A DNA stretch of 64,000 nucleotides from Metapseudomonas otitidis. GTDB taxonomy: Bacteria; Pseudomonadota; Gammaproteobacteria; Pseudomonadales; Pseudomonadaceae. The number at the start of each line of letters is the position of its first letter. Within the stretch, counting starts at the first letter, position 1. The notes beneath the pieces were generated by a model. The model saw only the letters and a list, made by a program, of their open reading frames with translations. It did no database searches and had not been told where the DNA came from. Below, piece after piece: positions 1 to 8,234 of this stretch. The stretch is taken from contig NZ_FOJP01000016.1 of NCBI RefSeq assembly GCF_900111835.1, positions 124,001 to 188,000 on the forward strand, given 5' to 3'. A program made the translations under genes and the position numbers.

Positions 1-500
1 TCCTTGATCAGCACGTACACCACGCGCTGGCCATCGGGGCCGCCGCCGATGTCGACATAGCTGAAGGTGGGCTCGCCGATCTTGTACATGTCCATCATGT
101 CGCCGTAGCGGCTGAACACGTAGATGATGCCTTCTTCGTCGCGCAGCTCGCCGTAGAAGGGCTGGGCCGGCGGCAGGCTGACATCCAGGAAGCGCTGGGC
201 GCTGGTCTTGGCTTCCTTGCCCTGGTCCTCGGCCTTGAGCACCAGGATGATCTCGCGACCGAAACCGTCCTGCTTGCCGGTGTCCTTGCGCACGGGGGCG
301 GCACCGTTGGCGACGTAGTTGCGGTAGGTGGTGTAGTCGTCGAAGACGAACAGTTCCTTCTCGGTACGGATCTGGTACCAGTCCTCGTTGTTCAGGGCCT
401 CCACCTTGGCCGGCGCGGCCGGCTGGGTGGCGCAGGCGCCGAGCGCCGCGGCCACCAGGGCCAGGCTGAAGCTGCGGATGAAGGTCTTGGTGTTGGGCAT
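1..500 (-). CDS. Putative outer-membrane lipoprotein, 3' part missing (runs off the left edge)
   Basis: An open frame on the minus strand starts at an ATG at 498-500 and continues past base 1 without a stop, so only the first 166 codons are seen. A strong ribosome binding site (GGGGAGGAA) lies 7 bases upstream of the ATG. The N-terminus has a short positive patch, a hydrophobic stretch and a lipobox-like LGAC followed by a Pro/Ala-rich linker, so a lipidated Cys is expected near residue 24. The remainder is hydrophilic and rich in Tyr, Asp and Glu, with no motif I recognise. It points away from the neighbouring DsbA-like gene. The function is unknown; the lipoprotein call rests only on the signal sequence. 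Confidence 0.6.
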   Translation of the reverse strand, partial: MPNTKTFIRSFSLALVAAALGACATQPAAPAKVEALNNEDWYQIRTEKELFVFDDYTTYRNYVANGAAPVRKDTGKQDGFGREIILVLKAEDQGKEAKTSAQRFLDVSLPPAQPFYGELRDEEGIIYVFSRYGDMMDMYKIGEPTFSYVDIGGGPDGQRVVYVLIK

Positions 501-732
501 TGCGGTTCCTCCCCGGTAATGGTGAGACGCGAATCTGCCCGAGTCCTGTGACGACCACATGACAGCCAGGTGCACGCGCTGTGACAGCCTCACCGATACC
601 GGGAACAGAGGCTGCACCTGCTCGGTGGCTGCAACAATCATTTGATCCTTTCGGGTTTTATCTACCGAAGCAGAGCCAATACAGTGGCGCACCCCGGCCA
701 GAAGGCCGTCTTTCCCGATCTCGGAGGTGCCC

Positions 733-1434
733 ATGGCCACTGCCACCCTGCATTACTTTCATGACCCGTTCTGCGGCTGGTGCTACGGCGCCGCGCCCCT
801 GGTGGCGGCTGCCCGCGCGGTGCTGCCGGTGCGCGCCCACGGCGGCGGCATGCTCGCCGGCCCGGCCCGCCAGCACGGCGGCGAGCAATGGCGAGGCCAT
901 GTGCTGCCCCATGACCGCCGCATCGCCCAGATGACCGGCCAGGTATTCGGCGACGCCTACCTGAACGGGCTGCTACGGGACCCGGAGGCGGTGTTCGACT
1001 CGCTGCCGGCCATCGCGGCCGTGCTGGCGGCCGACACCCTGGCAGGCAAGGGCCTGGACATGCTCGCGCGGCTGCAAGTGGCCCACTACGGCGAGGGACG
1101 ACGCATTGCCGAGGCGGCGGTGCTGGTGGCCCTGGCGGCTGAACTCGGCCTGGAGCCGGAAGCGTTCCGCAGCGCCCTCGACCAGGCGCTGGCCCATGAC
1201 GTGGCCGGGCACATCAGCGAAGCCCGTCGCCAGATGGCGCGCCATGGGTTGAGCGGGTTCCCGTCCTTCCTGCTGGAAGTGGACGGCCGCTTCGAGCGGG
1301 TGGATGTCTCGGCCTTCCTCGGCCAGCCGGCCCAGTGGCGTGCGTGGCTGGCCCAGCGTCTCCAGGCGCAGGGGGCTGCCTCGGTCGCCGAGGCGGTGGA
1401 TGGCCCGAGCTGCGGGCTCGACGGTTGCGTGTGA
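733..1434 (+). CDS. DsbA-family thioredoxin-fold oxidoreductase (FrnE-like, cytoplasmic)
   Basis: The 233-residue protein begins with a beta strand and an active-site motif FCGWCYG around residues 14-20, the CxxC signature of DsbA-like thioredoxin folds. A helical insertion follows, and the fold closes with the SGFPSFLLE strand containing the cis-Pro typical of the family. No signal peptide is visible, so a cytoplasmic FrnE/HCCA-isomerase-like protein is more likely than a periplasmic DsbA. The C-terminus carries a second Cys pair (SCGLDGC). I chose the ATG at 733 because GGAGG lies 5 bases upstream; an in-frame GTG at 727 overlaps that site. A small NTF2-fold gene follows after 10 bases, probably co-transcribed. 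The substrate is unknown. Confidence 0.75.
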   Translation: MATATLHYFHDPFCGWCYGAAPLVAAARAVLPVRAHGGGMLAGPARQHGGEQWRGHVLPHDRRIAQMTGQVFGDAYLNGLLRDPEAVFDSLPAIAAVLAADTLAGKGLDMLARLQVAHYGEGRRIAEAAVLVALAAELGLEPEAFRSALDQALAHDVAGHISEARRQMARHGLSGFPSFLLEVDGRFERVDVSAFLGQPAQWRAWLAQRLQAQGAASVAEAVDGPSCGLDGCV

Positions 1435-1444
1435 GGGGCGAACG

Positions 1445-1834
1445 ATGAAGAGCAACCTGCAGATCATTGCCGACCACTACGAGGCTTCGGCACGCGGCGA
1501 CCTGGCCGGCATGCTGGCGGAGGTCGCGTCCAATGTGCGCTGGACCGAGATGGACGGCTTCCCCTGTGCCGGCACCTGGGTCGGCCCGGAGGAGGTGGTG
1601 GCCCAGGTGTTCAGCGTGCTGGCGCGGGACTGGGAAGGCTACCGCTTCGAGCTGGATGCCCTGGTGGATGGCGGTGCCAGCATCGTCGGCATCGGCACCT
1701 ACCGGGGCGTGCACCGCACCACCGGCAAGGCCATGGCGGCGCGTGTGGCCCACCACTGGCAACTCGAAGGCGGCCGCATCACGGCCTTCGAGCAGTTCAC
1801 CGACACCCTGCGGGTGGCCCAGGCCATGGCCTGA
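1445..1834 (+). CDS. SnoaL/NTF2-like small protein
   Basis: The 129-residue protein shows the pattern of the SnoaL-like branch of the NTF2 fold: an N-terminal helix (NLQIIADHYEASARGD), an acidic Trp-containing strand (VRWTEMDGFP), a mid-domain G-x-W-x-G segment and a final strand ending in F-T-D-T. Such proteins act as small hydrolases or isomerases or as binding domains, and the ligand cannot be told from sequence. It begins 10 bases after the DsbA-like gene on the same strand, suggesting a two-gene operon. No signal peptide or membrane segment is seen. Confidence 0.65.
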   Translation: MKSNLQIIADHYEASARGDLAGMLAEVASNVRWTEMDGFPCAGTWVGPEEVVAQVFSVLARDWEGYRFELDALVDGGASIVGIGTYRGVHRTTGKAMAARVAHHWQLEGGRITAFEQFTDTLRVAQAMA

Positions 1835-1978
1835 CGCCTCGGGGTGGCGCATTCGTCGAAGCCGGCCACACTTGGATTCACGAGCAAGGGGTTTGACCGT
1901 CCGACGATTGACGCCATCAAAATGACATCGCTGGACTACGCTCACTCACAGGGACCTCTCTCCACTGGAGGCACGTGT

Positions 1979-2338
1979 ATGAAAGTCCTGATAGCCGATG
2001 ATTCCAGCCTCTCCCGCAAGCTGGTGCTCAAAGCCCTCCCCGAGCTGCTCACGGAGGAGGTGAGCCAGGCCGCCAACGGCCAGGAAGTGCTCGCCGCCTA
2101 CGAGGCCGGCCAGGCGGAGATTATCTTCCTCGACCTGACCATGCCGGTGATGGACGGTTTCGAAACCCTGGAGCACCTGCGCAAGTCCGAGGCGGAGGCC
2201 ATCATCATCGTGGTCAGCGCCGACATCCAGCCCCTGGCCCGGCAGCGGGTGATGGAGCTCGGCGCGGCGGCCTTCATCAAGAAGCCGATCACCAGCGAAG
2301 CGATGCAGGCTGTTCTCCATGAAATCGGAGTCGTGTAA
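1979..2338 (+). CDS. CheY-like single-domain response regulator
   Basis: This is a 119-residue stand-alone receiver. The acidic pair Asp7-Asp8, the phospho-acceptor Asp52 in FLDLTMPVMDG, the switch Ser80 and Lys102 in the KKP motif are all present, so it should be phosphorylatable. No output domain follows. The start is ATG at 1979, directly before the receiver fold; in-frame extension upstream adds no conserved sequence. Its stop overlaps the ATG of the CheC-like gene (TAATG), so the two are translationally coupled. The kinase at 2942 is the obvious phosphodonor and the CheC-like protein the obvious phosphatase. This would be a compact chemosensory-style relay without a CheA in view. Confidence 0.85.
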   Translation: MKVLIADDSSLSRKLVLKALPELLTEEVSQAANGQEVLAAYEAGQAEIIFLDLTMPVMDGFETLEHLRKSEAEAIIIVVSADIQPLARQRVMELGAAAFIKKPITSEAMQAVLHEIGVV

Positions 2339-2940
2339 TGGACATGCTCACCGAGGACCAGCGCGACGCGCTGCAGGAGCTGATGAACGTGGCCATGGGA
2401 CAGGCCGCCGACCAGTTGGCACGCTTGACCGACACCTTCGTGGTGCTCTCGGTGCCGCGCATCCACAGCGCCTTCAGCCTCAGCGATGCCCAGGTGCCGG
2501 AAGAGCTGGGCGGCTGCCAGGTGGTGGACGTCACCCGCCAGTCCTTTCTCGGGCAGATGCGCGGCGAGGCGTTCGTCTGCTTCGGCTGCCACGGTGCCGA
2601 CCAGCTCGCCGACCTGATGGGCTATGACGAGCACGACACCCAGCAGCGTGAGGAATTGATGCTCGACGTCACCAACATCCTCAGTGGTGCCTGCATCAAC
2701 AGCCTCGCACAGCAGTTCGAGATCCCGGTGAGCTATGGCGCCCCCTCGGTGTTCTCTCGCCACGCGTCCTTTCAGGACGCCTTGGGCGCCAAGTCCCTGC
2801 AGGACCACCGGGCGCTCATCATGGAGATCCGCTTCGAGGTCGAGGCCTGCGAATTCAGCTGTGACCTGCTGCTGTGCATCGCCGAGGAGACGGTGGGCAG
2901 CGTGCTGGCGGTCATCGACCGGTTGCTGAGTGAGCTGTGA
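2338..2940 (+). CDS. CheC/CheX-like CheY-P phosphatase
   Basis: The 200-residue protein has two CheC-type helices: LQELMNVAMGQAADQL near residues 12-27, with the E-x-x-N motif, and a second near residues 105-120 containing LMLDVTNILSGA, where the acidic position is Asp instead of Glu. CheC/CheX/FliY proteins use these E-x-x-N pairs to dephosphorylate CheY. It overlaps the upstream CheY-like gene by one base and is followed one base after its stop by a histidine kinase, so it should set the lifetime of that receiver's phosphate. It could instead be a non-catalytic CheC homologue, since the second site is imperfect. Confidence 0.75.
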   Translation: MDMLTEDQRDALQELMNVAMGQAADQLARLTDTFVVLSVPRIHSAFSLSDAQVPEELGGCQVVDVTRQSFLGQMRGEAFVCFGCHGADQLADLMGYDEHDTQQREELMLDVTNILSGACINSLAQQFEIPVSYGAPSVFSRHASFQDALGAKSLQDHRALIMEIRFEVEACEFSCDLLLCIAEETVGSVLAVIDRLLSEL

Positions 2941-2941
2941 C

Positions 2942-4276
2942 ATGAGCGCCCCAGGCTCCCCGGGTCCGTCCTCCTCGGTGCTGGAAACCGTGCTGGAGAA
3001 CATCAACCTGGGGGTGCTGGTGGTGGACGCGGATTGCCGCGTGCTGTTCTGGAACCGCTTCATGGTCATCCACGGTGGGCGCATGCCGGAGGATGCGGTC
3101 GGACGCTCGCTGTTCGAGCTGTTTCCCGAGCTGCCCGAGCGCTGGTTGCGGCAGAAGGTGCGCGGGGTACTGACCCTGCGCAACCTGGCCTTCACCACCT
3201 GGCAGCAGCGCCCGCACCTGTTCCCCTTCGGCGGCACCCGGCCGATCACCAGCCAGCTGTCGAGCATGTACCAGAACTGCACCTTCTTCCCCCTGGAGAA
3301 CGAGCAGGGCGAACCGGCGGCGGTGTGCATCACCGTTGCCGATGCCACCGACACCGCCGCTCGCCAGCAGGACCTGGAGCGCCTCAATGCCCTGCTGGAA
3401 GTGGAGAAGGAGCAACAGGCGCAGTTGATCCGCCGCCTGGAAGAGGCCCAGGCGCAACTGCTGCAATCGGAGAAGATGGCCGCCATCGGCCAGCTTGCCG
3501 CCGGTGTGGCCCACGAGATCAACAACCCGGTGGGCTTCGTCTATTCCAACCTCAACAGCCTGCGCGGTTACCTGGAGCAGCTCATGGGGTTGGTGGACGG
3601 CTTGCAGGCGAAGATCGAGACCTGTGGTGATGCGTCCCTGGTGAGCGAGTGCCGGGCGTTGAAGCAGGCCGCCGATTACGACTTCCTGCGCGAGGACACG
3701 CCGATCCTGCTCAACGAGTCCTGCGATGGGCTGGAGCGGGTCAAGCGCATCGTCAAGGACCTGCGGGATTTCTCCCACGTGGACAACGGCGAGTGGCAGA
3801 TGGCCGACCTGCATCATGGGCTGGACAGCACGCTGAACGTCATCTGGAACGAGATCAAGTTCAAGGCCAAGGTGGTCAAGCACTACGGCCAGCTGCCGCC
3901 GGTGCAATGCATCGCCTCGCAGATCAACCAGGTGTTCCTCAACCTGATCGTCAATGCCGCCCAGGCCATCGTCGATCACGGCACCATCACCCTCACCACC
4001 GGCACCCAGGGCGACGCGGTGTTCATCGACATCCAGGATGATGGACCCGGTGTGCCGGAAGACCTCCGGCGGCGCATCTTCGAACCCTTCTTCACCACCA
4101 AACCGGTGGGCAAGGGCACTGGGCTCGGGTTGTCGGTTTCCTACAACATCATCGAGCGCCACCACGGCACGCTCAGCGTGACGTCGCCTGCCGAGGGCGG
4201 CGCCTGCTTCCGCGTCGTGCTACCGGTGCGCCAGCCCCCCGGCGAGTTGCCGGCCTCGCCTCAGGTCTCCAGGTAG
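2942..4276 (+). CDS. Cytoplasmic PAS-domain sensor histidine kinase
   Basis: The 444-residue protein has no membrane segment. A PAS domain spans about residues 10-140 (ENINLGVLVVDADCRVLFWN), then a coiled coil (about 145-180), a dimerization/phosphoacceptor region with His near residue 190 in AHEINNP, and an HATPase domain with an N box (NLIVNAAQA), G1 (DDGPGVP), F box (FEPFFTTKP) and G2 (GKGTGLGLS). The start ATG lies one base after the CheC-like stop. A close paralogue lies at 5059-6345, with the same kinase core and a different PAS, so one probably arose by tandem duplication. The 3' end overlaps the convergent gene at 4261 by 16 bases. Confidence 0.85.
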   Translation: MSAPGSPGPSSSVLETVLENINLGVLVVDADCRVLFWNRFMVIHGGRMPEDAVGRSLFELFPELPERWLRQKVRGVLTLRNLAFTTWQQRPHLFPFGGTRPITSQLSSMYQNCTFFPLENEQGEPAAVCITVADATDTAARQQDLERLNALLEVEKEQQAQLIRRLEEAQAQLLQSEKMAAIGQLAAGVAHEINNPVGFVYSNLNSLRGYLEQLMGLVDGLQAKIETCGDASLVSECRALKQAADYDFLREDTPILLNESCDGLERVKRIVKDLRDFSHVDNGEWQMADLHHGLDSTLNVIWNEIKFKAKVVKHYGQLPPVQCIASQINQVFLNLIVNAAQAIVDHGTITLTTGTQGDAVFIDIQDDGPGVPEDLRRRIFEPFFTTKPVGKGTGLGLSVSYNIIERHHGTLSVTSPAEGGACFRVVLPVRQPPGELPASPQVSR

Positions 4277-4938
4277 GGCGCGAACAGCTCGCCCAGCATC
4301 TCCTCCGGTGATTGCAGGTTCTCCAGGGTTTCGGCCGCCAGTACATCCAGCAGCACCAGGCCATTGACGCTCTGTTCTGCACGACTGGCGGAACGCAGGC
4401 GCTCGGCCAGTCCCAGGTTCACCTCGCGCAGGGCTCGGTACATCGTCAGCAGGCCGTCGATGTCGTAGTTCGCGCTCAATCCATGCCGTTGACGCAGGTA
4501 CTGCCCGATGAAATAGGTGCCCAAGGCCCGGAACAGAGTCTCTCCCGCACCGCTGAAGGGCTGGTGGAAGTGCGCCATCGGGGCCAGCAGCCGGGTGCGC
4601 GGGCATCCCGAGGTCGCACCGATCAGGCCGATCAGCGAGCTGAGCACCCGCTGCAGTGAGGTCACCTGCTCCAGGTGGCGGCCGTGCCAGTCTATGCTCA
4701 CTCTCACCATGTCGAACGAACGCCTTCCCTCCAGCGCACGCAAGGGCGCCGTCAGGGCCAGGGCAAAGGGGCAGTACGGAGTGACCTCGGCACGCAGGGG
4801 GCAGTTGCGACACTGGCAGTGTTCCAGCCGCGCCCATTCCGGGGCGGGGTCCGGCTGGGGGGAGGGCGCCTCCAGCGACACTTCGGCACCGTCCTCGAAC
4901 GTCAGGTGGTAGTGCGCTAGGGAATTCGTCGCGTGCAT
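4261..4938 (-). CDS. Uncharacterised Cys-rich protein between two kinase genes
   Basis: This 225-residue cytoplasmic protein lies on the opposite strand between two paralogous kinases. The N-terminal third carries a Cys cluster, CQCRNCPL followed by PYCPF about 13 residues later, plausibly a metal site. The rest is helical and alanine/leucine-rich, with a TSGCP segment in the middle. A good ribosome binding site (GGGAGG, 4 bases from the ATG at 4936-4938) supports the start. Its 3' end overlaps the upstream kinase by 16 bases. I do not recognise a characterised family; it resembles conserved hypothetical Pseudomonas proteins. A link to the surrounding signalling genes is only positional. Confidence 0.65.
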   Translation of the reverse strand: MHATNSLAHYHLTFEDGAEVSLEAPSPQPDPAPEWARLEHCQCRNCPLRAEVTPYCPFALALTAPLRALEGRRSFDMVRVSIDWHGRHLEQVTSLQRVLSSLIGLIGATSGCPRTRLLAPMAHFHQPFSGAGETLFRALGTYFIGQYLRQRHGLSANYDIDGLLTMYRALREVNLGLAERLRSASRAEQSVNGLVLLDVLAAETLENLQSPEEMLGELFAPYLET

Positions 4939-5058
4939 GGGACCTCCCGGCGTGAAACGGTTTCCGACGAAGTGACAGTAGTCTGACGTCAAATTGCCAT
5001 CATCTACAATCCGCGTGCCTATACTCAGCTTAGGCCCGATGTGAACAGGTGCTCTCCC

Positions 5059-6345
5059 ATGAGCTCGACGGTTCTCCAGCAACAGATGGTCGCAGCGGTG
5101 GAGCAGATCCCCGCCGGCTTCCTGCTGCTGGACGGGTCGCAACGGGTCCTCTACTGCAACCCCTTCATCCACCAGCGCTGCTCGCGTGACCTCTCCGGCA
5201 TCGTCGGCATGCACCTCGTGGAGGCCTTCCCCGAAGTCGACACGCCGCGCTGGCACGGTCTTTTCGACCAGATCCGGCAGGGTGGGCAGCCGGTGCAGAC
5301 CATCTGGCACGACCAGCCATACCTGATCCTGCTCAGCACCCAGCCGGACGATGACGAGCCGACACCGCTGCCGATGCTCCAGGCCACCCTGCTGTACCGC
5401 ATCGAGTCCGACCCCGGCGAGGCGCTCTACGGTCTGGCGATCTTCGACAGCAGCCGCGCGGCGGCCAACCCGGCGCTGCAGCATGCCCTGATCGCACTGC
5501 GCAGCAAGCATGGCGAACTGCACGAGCTGAGCATCAAGCTGCAGGCCGCCAATCGCCAGCTGCTGCAGTCGGAGAAGATGGCCGCCATCGGCCAGCTCGC
5601 CGCCGGCGTCGCCCACGAGATCAACAACCCGGTGGGCTTCGTCGCCAGCAACCTCAAGACCCTGGTGGGTTACGTGCATCAGCTGCTGCAACTGGTGGAC
5701 CAGATGAGCGAGTGGGGCGGCCTGGAGCTGGAGCGCTTGAAGAGCCAGTTCGACTACGACTTCATCCGCGACGACATCAACGGGCTGCTGAGCGAGTCCG
5801 CCGATGGCGTGGAGCGGGTCAAGCGCATCATCTCCTCGCTGCGCGACTTCTCCCACAGCGGGGACGAGCGCTTCGTGCCCGCCGACCTGCACGATGGCAT
5901 CCGCAGCACCCTCAACGTGGTCAACAACGAGGTCAAGTACAAGGCCGAGGTGGTGTGCGACTTCGGTGAGCTGCCGCTGGTGGAATGCATACCCGCACAG
6001 ATCAACCAGGTGGTGATGAACCTGCTGGTCAACGCCGCCCAGTCCATCGAGAGCTTCGGGCACATCGTCATCCACACCGAGCGCATCGGCGACGAAGTGC
6101 TGATCGAGGTCAGCGACAGCGGTTGCGGCATCCCCGAGAGTCAGCTGATGCAGATCTTCGACCCGTTCTTCACCACCAAACCCGTCGGCAAGGGCACCGG
6201 GCTGGGACTCGCGCTATCGTTCAGCATCGTGGAGAAGCACGGCGGCAGCCTCACCGTCACCAGCGAGGTGGGCCAGGGCTCGACCTTCCGTATCCGCCTG
6301 CCGATCCACCAGGGAGAAACCAGTGGAGGAGCACACCATGACTGA
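5059..6345 (+). CDS. Cytoplasmic PAS-domain sensor histidine kinase (paralogue of the 2942 kinase)
   Basis: The 428-residue kinase has a PAS-like N-terminal domain (EQIPAGFLLLDGSQRVLYCN, roughly 10-130), a short coiled coil, a phosphoacceptor His near residue 185 in AHEINNP, and a complete HATPase domain (NLLVNAAQS, DSGCGIP, FDPFFTTKP, GKGTGLGLA). The stretch from QLLQSEKMAA through the H box is almost identical to the 2942 kinase. ATG at 5059 is preferred; an in-frame GTG at 5041 would add six residues. Its stop overlaps the start of the next response regulator, so kinase and regulator are coupled and probably form the cognate pair. Confidence 0.85.
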   Translation: MSSTVLQQQMVAAVEQIPAGFLLLDGSQRVLYCNPFIHQRCSRDLSGIVGMHLVEAFPEVDTPRWHGLFDQIRQGGQPVQTIWHDQPYLILLSTQPDDDEPTPLPMLQATLLYRIESDPGEALYGLAIFDSSRAAANPALQHALIALRSKHGELHELSIKLQAANRQLLQSEKMAAIGQLAAGVAHEINNPVGFVASNLKTLVGYVHQLLQLVDQMSEWGGLELERLKSQFDYDFIRDDINGLLSESADGVERVKRIISSLRDFSHSGDERFVPADLHDGIRSTLNVVNNEVKYKAEVVCDFGELPLVECIPAQINQVVMNLLVNAAQSIESFGHIVIHTERIGDEVLIEVSDSGCGIPESQLMQIFDPFFTTKPVGKGTGLGLALSFSIVEKHGGSLTVTSEVGQGSTFRIRLPIHQGETSGGAHHD

Positions 6346-7687
6346 CGTACAAGACAGCCTGCCGCGCCCGCGCGTCATGCTCGTCGACGACGAGGAGAAC
6401 ATCCTCAACAGCCTCCGACGGTTGCTCCGGGGTCAGCCCTACGACCTGGTCATGGCCCACAGCGGTGACGAGGCACTGCAACTGTTCGAGGCCCAGCCCA
6501 TCGACCTGGTGGTGTCCGACGCACGCATGCCCGGCATGGACGGCGCCACGCTGCTGGCCGAGATCCACAAGCGCGACCCGGGCTGCATGAGCGTGCTGCT
6601 CACCGGCTATGCCGATATCAACACCATCATCACCGCCATCAACGAAGGGCAGATCTACCGCTACCTGAGCAAGCCCTGGAACGACGAAGAACTGCTGCTG
6701 ACCATCCGCCAGGCCCTGGCCTACCAGTTCGCCGAGCGTGAGCGCGAGCGCCTGCAGCAACTGACCCAGGAGCAGAACCAGCAGCTCAAGAGCCTCAACG
6801 AGAACCTCGAGAAGCGCGTCCAGGCGCGCACCGCCGAGCTGCAGCAGACGGCCGACATGCTCGACCTCGCCTACGAGGAGCTGCGCCGCAGCTACGTGCT
6901 CAGCACCGAAGTGTTCTCCCTGCTGGTCAACCAGCGCCTGCCCCGGGAGAAACAGACCAACCAGCAGATCATCGCCCTGATCCGCGCCTTCGCCGCCGAC
7001 CTCGGCATGCCCGAGGACCAGGCCCGCGACCTGAGCATGGCCGCCGCCCTCTACAACATCGGCAAGCTGAGCCTGCCGGACGCGCTGATCACCGGCCCCT
7101 CGGACCTGATGCACAGCAAGGACCGTGACCTCTACCGGCGCTACCCCTCCCAGAGCGAATCGGTGCTGATGGCCCTGGAGCCGCTGCACGACGCCGCCCG
7201 CCTGATCCGCCACCACCAGGAGCGCTGGGACGGCTCCGGCTTCCCCGACCACCTGCGGGGCAACGACATCCCCCTGGGCTCGCGCATGCTCAAGCTGGCG
7301 GTGGACTTCGTCGAACTGCAATGCGGCCTGGTGCTGGAGCGCCGCCTCAATCGCGACGAAGCCCTGCTGTTCATCCGCAAGTACGCCGAGCGGCTCTACG
7401 ACCCGGAACTGGTGGAGCGCTTCGTCACCATCTGCTCCACGGTCATGCCCGACGTCACCATCGGCGACCCAGGCGTGCGGGCGGTGGACACCCGGCATCT
7501 GGAGCCCGGCATGGTGCTGGCGCGCAACCTCCACGCCGACAACGGCATGTTGCTGCTCAACGAAGGCAAGGTCCTCTCGGACCTGCTGATCCGCAAGCTG
7601 ATTGCCTTCGAAGGCATCGAATCGGCTTCCTACACCTTGTTCGTCCGTGAGCCTGAAGCGGCCAAGCCCCGCGCTCACCTGGAGTGA
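6338..7687 (+). CDS. Response regulator with degenerate HD-GYP-like output domain
   Basis: The 449-residue protein has an N-terminal receiver with phospho-acceptor Asp61 (VVSDARMPGMDG) and the FKPW-like end YLSKPWNDEEL, then a coiled coil (about 130-185), then an HD-GYP-like domain (about 200-370). In the latter the metal-binding HDIGK is YNIGK, the HP motif is RYPSQS, and GYP is GFP, while RHHQERWDGSGF and IPLGSRML are kept. A C-terminal segment of about 80 residues follows (DPGVRAVDTRHLEPGMVLARN). Loss of the HD pair argues against c-di-GMP hydrolysis, so it may be a binding or protein-interaction output. The start ATG has GGAGGA 7 bases upstream and overlaps the kinase stop. Confidence 0.75.
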   Translation: MTDVQDSLPRPRVMLVDDEENILNSLRRLLRGQPYDLVMAHSGDEALQLFEAQPIDLVVSDARMPGMDGATLLAEIHKRDPGCMSVLLTGYADINTIITAINEGQIYRYLSKPWNDEELLLTIRQALAYQFAERERERLQQLTQEQNQQLKSLNENLEKRVQARTAELQQTADMLDLAYEELRRSYVLSTEVFSLLVNQRLPREKQTNQQIIALIRAFAADLGMPEDQARDLSMAAALYNIGKLSLPDALITGPSDLMHSKDRDLYRRYPSQSESVLMALEPLHDAARLIRHHQERWDGSGFPDHLRGNDIPLGSRMLKLAVDFVELQCGLVLERRLNRDEALLFIRKYAERLYDPELVERFVTICSTVMPDVTIGDPGVRAVDTRHLEPGMVLARNLHADNGMLLLNEGKVLSDLLIRKLIAFEGIESASYTLFVREPEAAKPRAHLE

Positions 7688-7691
7688 TGCC

Positions 7692-8234
7692 ATGTCCAGA
7701 TTGCTGCTGCTGGATGACGAGCCCGCCGTGGTCAATGCCATCTGCCGCGAACTGCGCGGAGAGGGCTGGCAACTCGACGCCTTCACCGACCCCCAGGTAG
7801 CCCTGGAGGCGTTGTCGCAGAACACCTACGAGCTGATCCTCTCCGACCTGCGCATGCCCGAGCTGGACGGCATCGCCTTCCTCCAGTTCGCCAAGCAGCT
7901 GCAGCCCGACGCCCTGCGCCTGCTGCTCAGCGGCGACAGCGACCGCGAAACGCTGGTGCGCGCCATCAACCGGGCCGAGGTCTACCGCTTCATCTCCAAG
8001 CCCTGGGACGCCTACGAGCTGCGCAGCACCCTGCACACCTGCCTCGAACTGCAGCACAGCCAGGTCGAGCGCAAGGCGCTGCTCGAACGGGTCAGGCAAC
8101 AGCAACATGCCATCGACGCCCACGAGGCGCACCTGCGGAAGATGCGCCAGGAACACCCCGAGATCTTCGCCGTCGCCCGGAGCGAGGACGGCGCCATCCT
8201 GCTCGAGGACGAGAGCGAACCGGAGCCTCGCTGA
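7692..8234 (+). CDS. Response regulator: receiver plus short coiled-coil tail
   Basis: The 180-residue protein consists of a receiver domain (residues 1-120; acidic pair DDE at 8-10, phospho-acceptor Asp52 in LSDLRMPELDG, Lys in FISKPWD) and a helical, charged tail (about 125-180) with no recognisable output domain. It lies 4 bases after the HD-GYP-like regulator, and its stop overlaps the ATG of the EAL gene (TGATG), so it belongs to the same transcript. The FISKPW end resembles that of the receivers at both neighbouring loci, suggesting that these receivers share an origin. It may act as an adaptor or phosphate sink for the two kinases. Confidence 0.8.
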   Translation: MSRLLLLDDEPAVVNAICRELRGEGWQLDAFTDPQVALEALSQNTYELILSDLRMPELDGIAFLQFAKQLQPDALRLLLSGDSDRETLVRAINRAEVYRFISKPWDAYELRSTLHTCLELQHSQVERKALLERVRQQQHAIDAHEAHLRKMRQEHPEIFAVARSEDGAILLEDESEPEPR

